From positions 868,001-932,000 of the forward strand of contig NZ_CP034035.1 in the NCBI RefSeq assembly GCF_005484945.1: a stretch of DNA of 64,000 nucleotides. The letters are read 5' to 3'. Positions 25,761-34,689 of this stretch are shown here, one piece after another (position 1 is the first letter of the stretch; every line of letters begins with the position of its first letter). The notes beneath the pieces are model-generated. The model was given only the letters and a program-made list of their open reading frames with translations, was not told where the DNA came from and did not search any database. A program made the position numbers and the translations under genes. Source of the DNA: Brenneria rubrifaciens. GTDB taxonomy: Bacteria; Pseudomonadota; Gammaproteobacteria; Enterobacterales; Enterobacteriaceae.

Positions 25761-27163
25761 TAACATGACTCCTGTGAAAAAGAACGAATATGGGTGATGC
25801 CCTGCCGCTCCAGCACCCAGGCGGCGCGCAGGCAAAGATCTTCACGCCACGGTGCGGCGATGAGCTGAATGCCTATCGGCAAGCCGTTGCCGGTCATGAC
25901 CGGCACCGTCGCCACGGGTAAACCGACAAAAGAGATCGGCTGCGTCAGCATGCCCATACTGGCGCGCACAGGCAGGTCAACGCCGTTGATGCGCATGGTT
26001 TCTTGCCCGATCAGCGTAGCGGTGCAGGGCGTGGCGGGGGCAATCAGCAGGTCGGTGTGCGCAAACAGGGCTAACATCTGCTGACGGAAATGATCGCGGA
26101 AACGCTGCGCCTGTAGGTACCAGGCCGCCGGGATCATGGCACCCGCCAACAGGCGTTCGCGGGAGAGCGGTTCAAATCGTTCCGGGCTGTCCCGCAGGGC
26201 AGGGAGATACTGATTGCCGCCTTCACTGGCGGACATAATGAAAGCCGCCGTTCGCGCCAGATTACTGTCAGGCAAGGTGAGGGCGCCTTGTGCATTCAAC
26301 GCGTTGGCGATTTGTCGCACGGCTGTTTTTGCCTCGTCGCAGCTCCACTCGGAGAAATAGCCTTCCAGCACCGTGCTGCGCAACTCGCGAGCGCCCTCTT
26401 CCAACAAGGCGGCGGTGTGCAAGGGCGCGCGCGCCGACTGAAAACGGTCCGTCCTGTCTCGCCCCTGCAATGCATCAAACACCAGCGCCAAATCTTCCGT
26501 GCCGCGAGCCAGCGGCCCGATATGGTCGAGGCTGGCGACAAAGGGGTGGCTGCCGCTGCGTGACAGGCGGCCGAAGGTCGGTTTCAGGCCGAAAATACCG
26601 CACAGAGAGGCGGGAACGCGAATGGAGCCGTTTGTGTCGCTTCCCAGCGAGAAGTTGACCAGTCCGGCGGCCACCGCTGCGGCGGAACCGCCGGATGAAC
26701 CGCCGGCGACGCGCTGTTTATCGAGAGGGTTGCGTGTGGCGCCGTAATAACTGTTTTCGGTGGTAAAGCCGTAGGCATAGGCATCCATGTTGAGCATACC
26801 GGAGAGCAATGCGCCCTGACGGGTCAACTGTTGTATCGCGAATGCATCCTGTGAGGCGGGCGGGCGCTGACTGAATAATTCTGCGCCCGCCAGCGTCGTC
26901 GCCCCTTTGACATCAAAGAGATTTTTTACCGCATAGGGCACGCCCGCCAGCGGCGGCAAGCGTTCTCCGCGTAAATGCAGTTGATCAAGACGATCGGCCT
27001 CATCCAGCATGCGCTGGCGGGTTATTTGCGTATAGGCGTTGATCTCAGGGTTGGCGCGTTCAACGGCGTCCAGCGTTTGCTGCGCGAGTTCTCTGGCGGA
27101 GAACTCGCCTGTCAGCAGGCCCTGGCGGATCTGTTTAATGGACAGAAACGGCATATTACTCAT
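25760..27163 (-). CDS. hpxY: HpxY, AtzE-type amidase of oxalurate catabolism
   Basis: A 467-residue amidase-signature enzyme. The Ser-cisSer-Lys triad is visible: Lys80 in VPYAVKNLFDV, the Gly/Ser-rich GGSSGGSAAAVAAG (154-167) with the bridging serine, and nucleophile Ser180 in GSDTNGSIR. It is expected to hydrolyse an amide/ureide bond in oxalurate breakdown together with small HpxX, much as AtzE pairs with AtzG. The start ATG 27163 overlaps the hpxX stop by four bases (ATGA). Exact substrate assignment is inferred from context. Confidence 0.87.
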   Translation of the reverse strand: MSNMPFLSIKQIRQGLLTGEFSARELAQQTLDAVERANPEINAYTQITRQRMLDEADRLDQLHLRGERLPPLAGVPYAVKNLFDVKGATTLAGAELFSQRPPASQDAFAIQQLTRQGALLSGMLNMDAYAYGFTTENSYYGATRNPLDKQRVAGGSSGGSAAAVAAGLVNFSLGSDTNGSIRVPASLCGIFGLKPTFGRLSRSGSHPFVASLDHIGPLARGTEDLALVFDALQGRDRTDRFQSARAPLHTAALLEEGARELRSTVLEGYFSEWSCDEAKTAVRQIANALNAQGALTLPDSNLARTAAFIMSASEGGNQYLPALRDSPERFEPLSRERLLAGAMIPAAWYLQAQRFRDHFRQQMLALFAHTDLLIAPATPCTATLIGQETMRINGVDLPVRASMGMLTQPISFVGLPVATVPVMTGNGLPIGIQLIAAPWREDLCLRAAWVLERQGITHIRSFSQESC

Positions 27164-27357
27164 AGCTGGTACACCCCAGCAATCTCCTGTCGATCGTCAA
27201 GAGGAAAATCCATCAGCGGCTGTGCCATGACCTGAATGCGGCTGAACTGAACCAACAGTTCCTGACGGTGTTCATGGTCAAGTTGCAGCGCCAGCAGCGT
27301 TTCCATTTGTTGCAGATAGGCCGCCAGCGCATGGTTATCGGTTGGTTTGGTTAACAT
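27160..27357 (-). CDS. hpxX: HpxX, small DUF4089 (AtzG-like) subunit
   Basis: A 65-residue helical protein (AAYLQQMETLLALQLDHEHR then a central segment ending FPLDDRQEIAGVY) of the DUF4089 family, which pairs with AtzE-type amidases as a stabilising subunit. ATG 27357 follows GGGAGA with a seven-base gap; the longer open frame upstream overlaps hpxW and is rejected. It is coupled to hpxY by an ATGA overlap, consistent with 1:1 synthesis. Confidence 0.85.
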   Translation of the reverse strand: MLTKPTDNHALAAYLQQMETLLALQLDHEHRQELLVQFSRIQVMAQPLMDFPLDDRQEIAGVYQL

Positions 27358-27379
27358 TTTTTTCTCCCGGTAAATAAAA

Positions 27380-28966
27380 CTAGAACCCGGCGGCGCTGCC
27401 GTTGCCGCGAGGATCGCTCGCCCCTTCCAGCATGCCGTTGGTATGACGGATGATCGCGCCGGCATGACCTACCGTTTCACTAAAACTGCCGAGCAGTTCT
27501 ACATCGTGGCCGAGCGAGCGCAGCGCCTCAATGGTCGCGGGCTTGAAACGATCTTCAAGCTTCAGCGTATCGGATGATTGCCCCCAGGTTCTGCCCAGCA
27601 GCCAGCGTGGTGCGGTAATCGCCTGTTGCAACGGCAGCCCCTGAAGCACATGCCGGATAAACAGCGCGGCCTGTGTCTGAGGCTGGCCGTCGCCGCCCAT
27701 TGAGCCATAGACCAGGATACGGCCATCGGACAGGCGCGCCGCGGCGGGATTGAGCGTATGGAACGGCTGTTTGCCTGGTTCCAGCGTCAGCAGATGGTGC
27801 GGATCGAGGCTGAAAGACGCGCCCCGGTTTTGCCAGAGTACCCCGGTGCCCGGCAGGACCATACCGCTGCCAAACTCATGATAGATGCTCTGGATGAACG
27901 ACACGCAAAGCCCGCTGCTGTCGCAGACCCCCATCCATACCGTGTCGCCGGGACCTTTACCCGAGCCCCACGGCGCCGCCTGACGGGTATTGACGCGTCG
28001 GGCCATGTCTGCGAGCGCGTGGGGTTCCAGCAATGCCTGTACATCCTGCGTTACCTGTTTCGGATCGGTGATGAAACGATCGCGCAGGCCGAACGCCAGC
28101 TTGGTGGATTCGACGATACGATGGATCGTCTGACTATCGCTTAAATCCTCCATCTCAAGGTGATCGGTCAAGCCGAGAATGGCGAGGGAAACCAGCCCCT
28201 GGGTCGGTGGCGCGAGGTTATAAATATCGCCCTTACTGTGTTTGAGGTGCAATGGCGTGGTGCGTTTGGCGCGATAGTTCGCCAGATCCCCACCGGTCAG
28301 CGGCATGCCCAGTTGGACCATCCCGTCGGCAAAGCGCTCGGCCAATGTTCCCCGATAAAAGCTGTCGAGCCCTTCCAGCGTCAGCAACGTTAACGTGTCG
28401 GCCAGATCGGGCTGAGTGAAACGGCTTCCCGCGCGGGGAATAGCGCCTTGAGGCATAAAAACTCGGCTGAATTCGTGAAAATCCGCCAGCTCGTGACAGC
28501 GCTGCGTCAGCGCATCCTCCTGCGATTGAGTTACGGGAATGCCGTCCGCGGCATAGCGAATCGCGTCAGCGAGCAAACTGACGAGTGGTAAAGGCGTACC
28601 GCCAAGCTCTTCTGAGAATGCCAGCGCTTCCTGCCAGCCGCCAACGGTGCCGGCAACCGTCAAGGCGGCTTTGGGGCCGCGATGCGGGATGCGGGCATCT
28701 CCCTGATAAAAGTCGCGGCTGGCAAGGGAACCTGCGGCGCCGCTGGCGTCAATGGCGATGGGGTCGCCATGTGGGGGTAAAATTAGCCAGAATCCATCGC
28801 CACCGAGTCCATTCATGTGCGGATACGCCACGGCGATGGTCGCCGCCGCCGCCACCATCGCTTCGATGGCGTTGCCGCCTTGACGAAGGATGGCCTGCGC
28901 GCTGGCGCTGGCCAGATGGTGAGGGGTGACGGCCATACCCAGCGGTGCGGTATTACTCTGAATCAT
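27380..28966 (-). CDS. hpxW: HpxW, oxamate amidohydrolase proenzyme
   Basis: A 528-residue Ntn-hydrolase of the gamma-glutamyltransferase fold that in Klebsiella converts oxamate to oxalate and ammonia. The family mark GLGGDGFWLI is near residues 55-63. Self-cleavage would free the N-terminal nucleophile Thr342 in GPGDTVWMGV. A GSMGGDGQPQ segment follows in the small subunit. There is no signal peptide after choosing ATG 28966 (preceded by AAGGA), in line with a cytoplasmic enzyme rather than periplasmic Ggt. It is the first gene of hpxWXYZ and divergent from the regulator. Confidence 0.88.
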   Translation of the reverse strand: MIQSNTAPLGMAVTPHHLASASAQAILRQGGNAIEAMVAAAATIAVAYPHMNGLGGDGFWLILPPHGDPIAIDASGAAGSLASRDFYQGDARIPHRGPKAALTVAGTVGGWQEALAFSEELGGTPLPLVSLLADAIRYAADGIPVTQSQEDALTQRCHELADFHEFSRVFMPQGAIPRAGSRFTQPDLADTLTLLTLEGLDSFYRGTLAERFADGMVQLGMPLTGGDLANYRAKRTTPLHLKHSKGDIYNLAPPTQGLVSLAILGLTDHLEMEDLSDSQTIHRIVESTKLAFGLRDRFITDPKQVTQDVQALLEPHALADMARRVNTRQAAPWGSGKGPGDTVWMGVCDSSGLCVSFIQSIYHEFGSGMVLPGTGVLWQNRGASFSLDPHHLLTLEPGKQPFHTLNPAAARLSDGRILVYGSMGGDGQPQTQAALFIRHVLQGLPLQQAITAPRWLLGRTWGQSSDTLKLEDRFKPATIEALRSLGHDVELLGSFSETVGHAGAIIRHTNGMLEGASDPRGNGSAAGF

Positions 28967-29066
28967 GCCGTTATTCCTTTTCTCTCGGTTCGGCTCAAGG
29001 GGGGAGAAGACGTTAAAACGGCCTTTGATCATTTCAGGTTATCGCCGTTTTTGTGTAGTGCTTTTA

Positions 29067-29082
29067 AGCAAACCCTGTTCCA
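29067..29082 (-). promoter_or_regulatory. Sigma-54 promoter match before hpxW
   Basis: On the minus strand TGGAACAGGGTTTGCT (29082-29067) fits the -24/-12 pattern TGGCACG-N4-TTGCW, keeping the GG and GC pairs and the exact spacing, with an A at the first C. It is about 100 bases upstream of the hpxW start. Confidence 0.6.
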
Positions 29083-29156
29083 GTTTTTTCCTCACCAGCG
29101 CCTATGGGTATAAAAATCCCGCGGTTGTGTTATGTTGCGTTGAACAAAGGACAAAA

Positions 29157-30056
29157 ATGAAACAAAAGTTGCAGGTTAAGCCAGTGACGGACGGGGCTGT
29201 GATGGGTGACAGAGGCATGAAACAGATTGATGAACGGTTACGGGGGCGCTATAGCGAGCTTTCTCCGCAGGAGCAGCGTGTCGCTGATTTTATTTTTGAT
29301 CATTTCGATGATTTGATCAGTTATAACAGCGCTGAACTGGCGCGGATCAGCGGTGTCTCCAAAGCGACCGTAAGCCGTTTATTCAAACGGCTGGGCTATC
29401 CCAGCTACCGTGAAATGCGCGAGGAGCTGCGCACGCTGCGCCAGAGTGGTATGCCGCTGGCGAATAACCGTGACGCCGTACAGGGCAATACCTTGCTGGC
29501 CCGCCATTACAAGCAGGAAATGGCAAATCTGACGCAGTGGATGCAACAAATTGATCCGGTGCAGTTTGGGGCGGTGATTGAGGCGATGATGCAGGCGCAG
29601 CGCCTGTGTATCGTCGGTTTACGCAATAGTTATCCGGTGGCGCTGCACCTGCGCCAGCAACTGTTGCAGATCCGCCGGCACGTCATGCTGCTGGCGCAGC
29701 CGGGGCAGACGCTGTCGGAAGAACTGGTGGATTTGGACGCTCAGGATATGGCGATTGTTGTGGCGTTTCGCCGTCGCTCCCGCCTGATTCAGCCGTTGCT
29801 GACGCAACTGCGTAAAAAGCAGGTTCCGGTGCTGCTTTTGTGCGAACCACAGGCACACAATCTGCTATCACTGGCGCAGTGGTCGCTGTGCGCGCCGCTG
29901 GACAGCGTGTCCGCCTTTGACAGCTATGCCTCCGCCATGAGTCTGGTCAATCTGCTCAGTAACGCATTGCTGCATGAAATGTTGCGTGATGGCCGCCAGA
30001 GAATTCACCACATCGCCGATCTTTATACCGAGTTGGATGAGCTGGAACAGCGATAA
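29157..30056 (+). CDS. hpxU: RpiR/MurR-family transcriptional regulator, HpxU-like
   Basis: A 299-residue regulator. The N-terminal RpiR helix-turn-helix runs over LSPQEQRVADFIFDHFDDLI and SGVSKATVSRLFKRLGYPSY. The C-terminal SIS domain (about 130-290) is of the type that senses phosphosugars or other small ligands. The start ATG 29157 follows AAAGGA by five bases; the open frame runs far upstream through the divergent promoter region but lacks support there. Its position between hpxW and the transporter suggests that it controls the cluster. The symbol is by analogy with Klebsiella. Confidence 0.72.
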   Translation: MKQKLQVKPVTDGAVMGDRGMKQIDERLRGRYSELSPQEQRVADFIFDHFDDLISYNSAELARISGVSKATVSRLFKRLGYPSYREMREELRTLRQSGMPLANNRDAVQGNTLLARHYKQEMANLTQWMQQIDPVQFGAVIEAMMQAQRLCIVGLRNSYPVALHLRQQLLQIRRHVMLLAQPGQTLSEELVDLDAQDMAIVVAFRRRSRLIQPLLTQLRKKQVPVLLLCEPQAHNLLSLAQWSLCAPLDSVSAFDSYASAMSLVNLLSNALLHEMLRDGRQRIHHIADLYTELDELEQR

Positions 30057-30078
30057 CTGGGCGCGATAATGGTGCTTT

Positions 30079-30094
30079 TGCACTATTTTGGTTC
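30079..30094 (+). promoter_or_regulatory. NtrC-like enhancer site
   Basis: TGCACTATTTTGGTTC closely resembles the NtrC sites upstream of glnA (TGCACTAAAATGGTGC type). An adjacent GGTGC half lies at 30071-30075. It is about 235 bases upstream of the sigma-54 promoter match at 30315, farther than usual but possible for an enhancer. Confidence 0.5.
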
Positions 30095-30314
30095 GGTTCT
30101 TGTTCCATCTTTGCGAAGGGGGGTTATCGCCCTGGGAAGGAACCGCGTGAGCGGCCTTGTTCCGCAAAAGCCCGGTCAATACGCGGCGATCATTGAGCGC
30201 CCCTGTCAGGTGCGGGCTACAATGTTGCTCGAAAATACAGTTGCATGAGCATACTGATGCGCTCACGCACGAAATCGTACTGAACTCACATCTCCTTCCA
30301 CCGCGCCTTGATAC

Positions 30315-30330
30315 TGGCATATTCCTTGCT
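30315..30330 (+). promoter_or_regulatory. Sigma-54 promoter match before the ABC transporter
   Basis: TGGCATATTCCTTGCT has the -24 TGGCA and -12 TTGCT elements with exactly the consensus spacing, followed by T-rich DNA. It lies 77 bases before the start of the binding-protein gene. The 350-bp gap 30057-30406 holds no gene. Confidence 0.65.
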
Positions 30331-30406
30331 TTATTTTGCAACTATAGTTTCATATATGTTTATAAAGAATCTTTTGTTTCATTATTACTTAACCAGGGGC
30401 AGGTCG

Positions 30407-31213
30407 ATGTTGCACAAAAAACTGAGCATTAAAAAACGGTTACTAGCGCTGGCGGGCGCAGCGCTGTTAATGGCGCCGGCAGGCGGCGTGATGGCCGACC
30501 AGTTACAGGATATTGAAAAACGCGGGGTGCTGCGCGTGGCCGTACCCCAGGATTTCCCGCCGTTCGGCTCCGTGGGGACAGATCTCCAGCCGCAGGGGTA
30601 TGACATTGATATCGCAGGCTATCTGGCGAAAAAGATGAAACTAAAGTTGCAACTGGTGCCGGTTACCAGCGCCAACCGGGTGCCTTACCTGCAAACCGAT
30701 AAAGTGGATTTGGTCATTTCCAGCCTGGGTAAAAATGCCGAACGTGAAAAAGTGATCGACTTCAGCCGCGCCTACGCGCCGTTCTTTCTGGGGGTGTTCG
30801 GCCCGAAAGAGGGCGAGTTAAGTGCGCCGGAGGGCCTGCCGGGTAAAAGCGTTGGTGTTACGCGTGGGGCGGTGGAAGACATGGTGTTAACGGAAATTGC
30901 GCCGAAAGGGGCGCAGATTAAACGCTATGAAGATAACACCACCACGCTGTCCGCCTATTTGTCCGGTCAGGTGGAGTATATGGCGACCGGCAATCTGGTG
31001 GCGGCAGCCATTGCCGAGCAAAGCCCAGGCAAAGCGCCGGTGGTGAAATTTATGCTGAAAGATTCGCCGTGCTATATCGGCCTGAAAAAAAATGAGCCAG
31101 CCCTGAAAGCCAAAGTGAATGCGTTGATTGAGCAGGCGTTGAAAGACAACACGCTCAACAGCCTGTCTGAAAAGTGGCTGAAAGCGCCGCTGCCGGACAG
31201 CATCAAGGTATAA
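30407..31213 (+). CDS. ABC transporter periplasmic binding protein
   Basis: A 268-residue solute-binding protein of the polar-amino-acid (PAAT, SBP_bac_3) class. A Sec signal peptide (lysine-rich start, hydrophobic core, cut after VMA) is followed by LQDIEKRGVLRVAVPQDFPPFG and the typical GYDIDIAGYLAKKM segment. ATG 30407 (MLHKKLSIKK) follows GGCAGGT; the open frame starting 33 codons upstream is not credible. It is the first of four transporter genes between hpxU and hpxJ, so a purine-derived nitrogen compound such as allantoate or oxalurate is a plausible cargo, by context only. Confidence 0.85.
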   Translation: MLHKKLSIKKRLLALAGAALLMAPAGGVMADQLQDIEKRGVLRVAVPQDFPPFGSVGTDLQPQGYDIDIAGYLAKKMKLKLQLVPVTSANRVPYLQTDKVDLVISSLGKNAEREKVIDFSRAYAPFFLGVFGPKEGELSAPEGLPGKSVGVTRGAVEDMVLTEIAPKGAQIKRYEDNTTTLSAYLSGQVEYMATGNLVAAAIAEQSPGKAPVVKFMLKDSPCYIGLKKNEPALKAKVNALIEQALKDNTLNSLSEKWLKAPLPDSIKV

Positions 31214-31225
31214 GGGAGAAACGCT

Positions 31226-31894
31226 GTGACCTATCAGCTTGATTTTACCGCGTTATGGCCGCACTGGTCGGAACTGCTGGCGGGGTTGTGGGTGACCATC
31301 GAGCTGACGGCGATGGCGACCCTCGGCGGCATTGCCATCGGCATCGGCGGCGCGGCGTTACGCAGCGGCAAGCCCACCCTGCCGGGCAAACTGTGGGGTA
31401 TCTATGTTGAATTGATACGCAACACGCCGTTTGTGGTGCAACTGTTTTTTATCGTGTTTGGTTTGCCGAGTTTGGGGTGGAAATTGACCGCAGGAGAGGC
31501 GGCGTTACTGGCCATGCTGATTAACCTGGGCGCCTACAGCACGGAAATTATCCGGGCGGGCATTCAAGTGACGCCCAAAGGCCAGTGGGAAGCCGGGCGG
31601 GTGCTGGGGTTGACGCGCAGCCAGACATTTTTACGGATCGTGCTGCCGCCGTCGTTGCAGCGGATTTATCCGGCGCTGGTAAGCCAATGCATCATCGTGA
31701 TGCTGGGATCGTCGGTGGTATCGCAGGTTTCCTATGAGGAATTGACCTTCGCCGCCAACCTGATTCAATCACGGACTTTTTTGAGTTTTGAAGTGTATCT
31801 GGCGACCACGCTGTGCTATTTGGCGTTGTCCATCCTGATGCGTCAACTGTTACTGCTGGCGGGTCGGCGCTTCCTGGGGACGCCACTATCATGA
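31226..31894 (+). CDS. ABC transporter permease, PAAT family (first)
   Basis: A 222-residue inner-membrane permease starting with GTG 31226 behind AAGGGAG, 12 bp after the binding protein. It shows about five TM helices and the HisM/HisQ-type EAA loop (GQWEAGRVLGLTRSQTFLRIVLPPSLQRIYP). IELIRNTPF-type sequence (VELIRNTPFVVQLFF) near residue 65 is typical of amino-acid permeases. It overlaps the next permease by four bases. Confidence 0.88.
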   Translation: MTYQLDFTALWPHWSELLAGLWVTIELTAMATLGGIAIGIGGAALRSGKPTLPGKLWGIYVELIRNTPFVVQLFFIVFGLPSLGWKLTAGEAALLAMLINLGAYSTEIIRAGIQVTPKGQWEAGRVLGLTRSQTFLRIVLPPSLQRIYPALVSQCIIVMLGSSVVSQVSYEELTFAANLIQSRTFLSFEVYLATTLCYLALSILMRQLLLLAGRRFLGTPLS

Positions 31895-32547
31895 TGACAT
31901 TCACTGACTGGGACATTATCCGCAATCTGCTGCTGGCGGCGCGCTGGACGTTTTTGCTGTCGCTGACGGCGTTTATCGGCGGCGCCGCGGTGACGTTTCC
32001 GCTGGTGCTGCTGCGGTTGACCAAGCGCAAATGGGCGACGCGGTTTATCCGGGTTTACGCCGAGCTGTTTCAGGGCACGCCGTTGCTGATGCAACTGTTT
32101 CTGATGTTTTTCGGTCTGGCGCTGTTCGGTATCGACGTCAGCCCCTGGACGGCCGCGGCGCTGGCGCTGACGTTATTTACCAGCGCGTTTCTGGTGGATA
32201 TCTGGTGCGGCAGCATGGAAGCGCTGCCGAAAGGGCAATGGGAAGCCTCGCGCTGTCTGGGATTAAGCACCGGTCAGACGCTCTACCGGGTGATTGCGCC
32301 ACAGGCGATGCGTATCGCGATCGCGCCGACGGTAGGGTTTTCCGTGCAGGTGATTAAAGGCACGGCATTGGCGTCCATTATCGGTTTTATCGAGCTGACG
32401 AAGGCGGGAACCATGCTGAATAACGCGACTTATCAGCCCTTTAAGGTCTTTGGTCTGGTGGGGCTCGGCTATTTCCTGATGTGTTATCCGCTTTCCTATT
32501 ACAGCCGCTATCTGGAGAAGAAATTCAATGCCGCTCATCACTATTAA
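31891..32547 (+). CDS. ABC transporter permease, PAAT family (second)
   Basis: A 218-residue partner permease with YAELFQGTPLLMQLF and the EAA loop GQWEASRCLGLSTGQTLYRVIAPQAMR. Start at ATG 31891, within ATGATG that overlaps the preceding stop, gives translational coupling; ATG 31894 is equally possible. Its last 20 bp overlap the ATPase gene. It probably heterodimerises with the first permease. Confidence 0.88.
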   Translation: MMTFTDWDIIRNLLLAARWTFLLSLTAFIGGAAVTFPLVLLRLTKRKWATRFIRVYAELFQGTPLLMQLFLMFFGLALFGIDVSPWTAAALALTLFTSAFLVDIWCGSMEALPKGQWEASRCLGLSTGQTLYRVIAPQAMRIAIAPTVGFSVQVIKGTALASIIGFIELTKAGTMLNNATYQPFKVFGLVGLGYFLMCYPLSYYSRYLEKKFNAAHHY

Positions 32548-33271
32548 TCAGGTACAGAAATATTACGGTCAGAACCATGTCCTGAAAGGCGTCGATCTGG
32601 ATATTGACATGGGCGAAGTGATTTCGATTATCGGCCGCAGCGGTTCCGGCAAAAGTACCCTGCTGCGCTGTATGAACGGCTTGGAAGGGTATCAGGAAGG
32701 CAGTATCAAGTTGGGCGGCATGACGGTGACGGACCGTGATTCACAGGCGCGTGAGATCAGCCGCGTCGTGGGCATGGTGTTCCAGAATTTCAACCTGTTT
32801 CCCCATATGACGGCGCTGGAAAATGTGATGCTGGCGCCGCGCCGCGTGCTGAAGAAAAGCGAAGCGGAATGCCGCGAACTGGGCGAACGGGTGTTGAACA
32901 AGGTCGGACTGGGGGAACGGATAAACGCTTACCCGGCCAATCTGTCGGGCGGTCAGCAGCAGCGCGTGGCAATCGCGCGGGCGCTGGCGATGAACCCGAA
33001 AGTGTTGCTGTGCGATGAAATCACCTCCGCGCTGGACCCTGAACTGGTGGGCGAAGTGCTGAGGGTGCTGGAGCAGCTTGCCGCGGAAGGCATGACGCTG
33101 ATTCTGGTCACCCATGAAATGAACTTCGCCCGCGAAGTCGGCGACCGCGTGGTGTTTATGCATCAGGGCAAAGTCTGGGAACAGGGCGACAGCAAAACGT
33201 TGTTCGTCAACCCGCAGACCGCTGAACTGAAGCAGTTTATCGCCTCAGTACGGGGGCTTGGTGAGGCGTAA
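32528..33271 (+). CDS. ABC transporter ATPase, PAAT family
   Basis: A 247-residue cytoplasmic ATPase of the GlnQ/HisP type. Walker A GRSGSGKST, Q-loop MVFQNFNLFPHMTALENV, signature LSGGQQQRVAIARALAM, Walker B VLLCDEITSALD and the switch LVTHEM are all present. The start overlaps the end of the permease gene and is preceded by GGAGAAG. It completes the four-gene importer. Confidence 0.92.
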   Translation: MPLITINQVQKYYGQNHVLKGVDLDIDMGEVISIIGRSGSGKSTLLRCMNGLEGYQEGSIKLGGMTVTDRDSQAREISRVVGMVFQNFNLFPHMTALENVMLAPRRVLKKSEAECRELGERVLNKVGLGERINAYPANLSGGQQQRVAIARALAMNPKVLLCDEITSALDPELVGEVLRVLEQLAAEGMTLILVTHEMNFAREVGDRVVFMHQGKVWEQGDSKTLFVNPQTAELKQFIASVRGLGEA

Positions 33272-33444
33272 ATCCCGATGAATAAAAGCCATCTCAGGGG
33301 GGGATTATTTCTCTGTCTTGGTTTTCCCGGCGTAAGGAATTTAGAAAATCCACTGTTTATCACGCACGAGACGTTCTCGTCATCGACATGATTTTCCTAA
33401 TTAATACGGGGAGCTAACGCTCTCCAGGAGAGGAACAAACCATA

Positions 33445-34689
33445 ATGAGCAATGAGCTGTTCGCCCAGATCAATCCCCCTTATCGCCTGCTGATGGGGCC
33501 GGGCCCCATTAACGCCGATCCGCGCGTGTTACGGGCGATGGCCAGTCAACTGATTGGTCAGTACGACCCGGCGATGACCCACTACATGAATCAGGTGATG
33601 GCGCTTTATCGCCAGTTGTTTCGTACCGAAAATCGCTGGACGATGCTGGTGGATGGCACCTCGCGGGCTGGGATTGAAGCGGTTCTGCTGTCGGCCATTC
33701 GCCCCGGCGACAAAGTGTTGGTGCCGGTGTTTGGCCGTTTTGGTCATCTGCTGTGTGAAATCGCCCGCCGCTGCCGCGCGGAGGTGCATACCCTCGACGC
33801 GCCGTGGGGCGAAGTTTTCAGCCCGGAGCGGATTGAAGACGCGATTAAAACCGTTCGCCCGCGTATCTTACTGACGGTTCAGGGCGATACGTCCACCACC
33901 ATGCTGCAACCGCTGGCGGAACTGGGTGAGATCTGCCGTCGTCATGGCGTGCTGTTTTATACCGACGCCACCGCTTCGTTTGGCGGAAACCCGCTGGAGA
34001 CGGATGCCTGGGGGTTGGATGCGGTATCGGCCGGGTTGCAAAAATGTCTGGGCGGGCCGTCAGGCAGTTCTCCCATTACCCTCAGTCCACAGATGGACGC
34101 GGTGATCCGCCGTCGCCAATGCGTCGAACAGGGAATACGGACCGATGCCCATCAGGATGGCGACGACGAAATGATCTATTCCAACTATTTCGATCTCGGC
34201 ATGGTGATGGACTATTGGGGACCGGAGCGTCTGAACCACCACACGGAAGCCACCAGTATGCTGTTTGCCGCCCGCGAATGCGCGCGCATTATTCTGGAAG
34301 AAGGGTTGGATCAGTGTATTGCCCGCCATGCACTGCACGGTAAGGCGCTGGTCGCCGGTATTCAGGGCATGGGGTTGACCGCCTTTGGCGATCTCAATCA
34401 CAAGATGAATAACGTACTGGGCGTGGTGATCCCAGACGGAATTCACGGCGAGCAGGTACGCAAAATCCTGCTGGATGACTTTGCGATCGAGATCGGCACC
34501 TCATTTGGGCCGCTACAGGGAAAAATCTGGCGCATTGGCACGATGGGCTACAACGCCCGTAAAGATTGCGTGATGCAAACGCTGAGCGCGCTGGAAGCGG
34601 TGCTGAATCGTCTGGGCTTCCGCTCGGTTCAGGGCGCGGCATTGCAGGCGGCCTGGGATTGCTATGCCAGCGATGAGGGATGTGCATGA
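33445..34689 (+). CDS. hpxJ: HpxJ, (S)-ureidoglycine aminotransferase
   Basis: A 414-residue PLP enzyme of the alanine:glyoxylate aminotransferase (class V) family. GPGPINADPRVLRAM opens the protein, TDATASFGGNPLETDAWGLD lines the cofactor site and Lys200 (SAGLQKCLGGPSG) is the Schiff-base lysine. In Klebsiella HpxJ moves the amino group of ureidoglycine to a 2-oxo acid, giving oxalurate, which links hpxK to hpxWXYZ. GGAGAGGAAC precedes ATG 33445. The PucG-type reaction is assigned from family plus neighbours. Confidence 0.85.
   Translation: MSNELFAQINPPYRLLMGPGPINADPRVLRAMASQLIGQYDPAMTHYMNQVMALYRQLFRTENRWTMLVDGTSRAGIEAVLLSAIRPGDKVLVPVFGRFGHLLCEIARRCRAEVHTLDAPWGEVFSPERIEDAIKTVRPRILLTVQGDTSTTMLQPLAELGEICRRHGVLFYTDATASFGGNPLETDAWGLDAVSAGLQKCLGGPSGSSPITLSPQMDAVIRRRQCVEQGIRTDAHQDGDDEMIYSNYFDLGMVMDYWGPERLNHHTEATSMLFAARECARIILEEGLDQCIARHALHGKALVAGIQGMGLTAFGDLNHKMNNVLGVVIPDGIHGEQVRKILLDDFAIEIGTSFGPLQGKIWRIGTMGYNARKDCVMQTLSALEAVLNRLGFRSVQGAALQAAWDCYASDEGCA

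Noticed and set aside
28965-29156. N-terminal 64-codon extension of the RpiR-type regulator
   Set aside because: It covers the divergent promoter region, contains no domain sequence, and ATG 29157 has a good ribosome-binding site.
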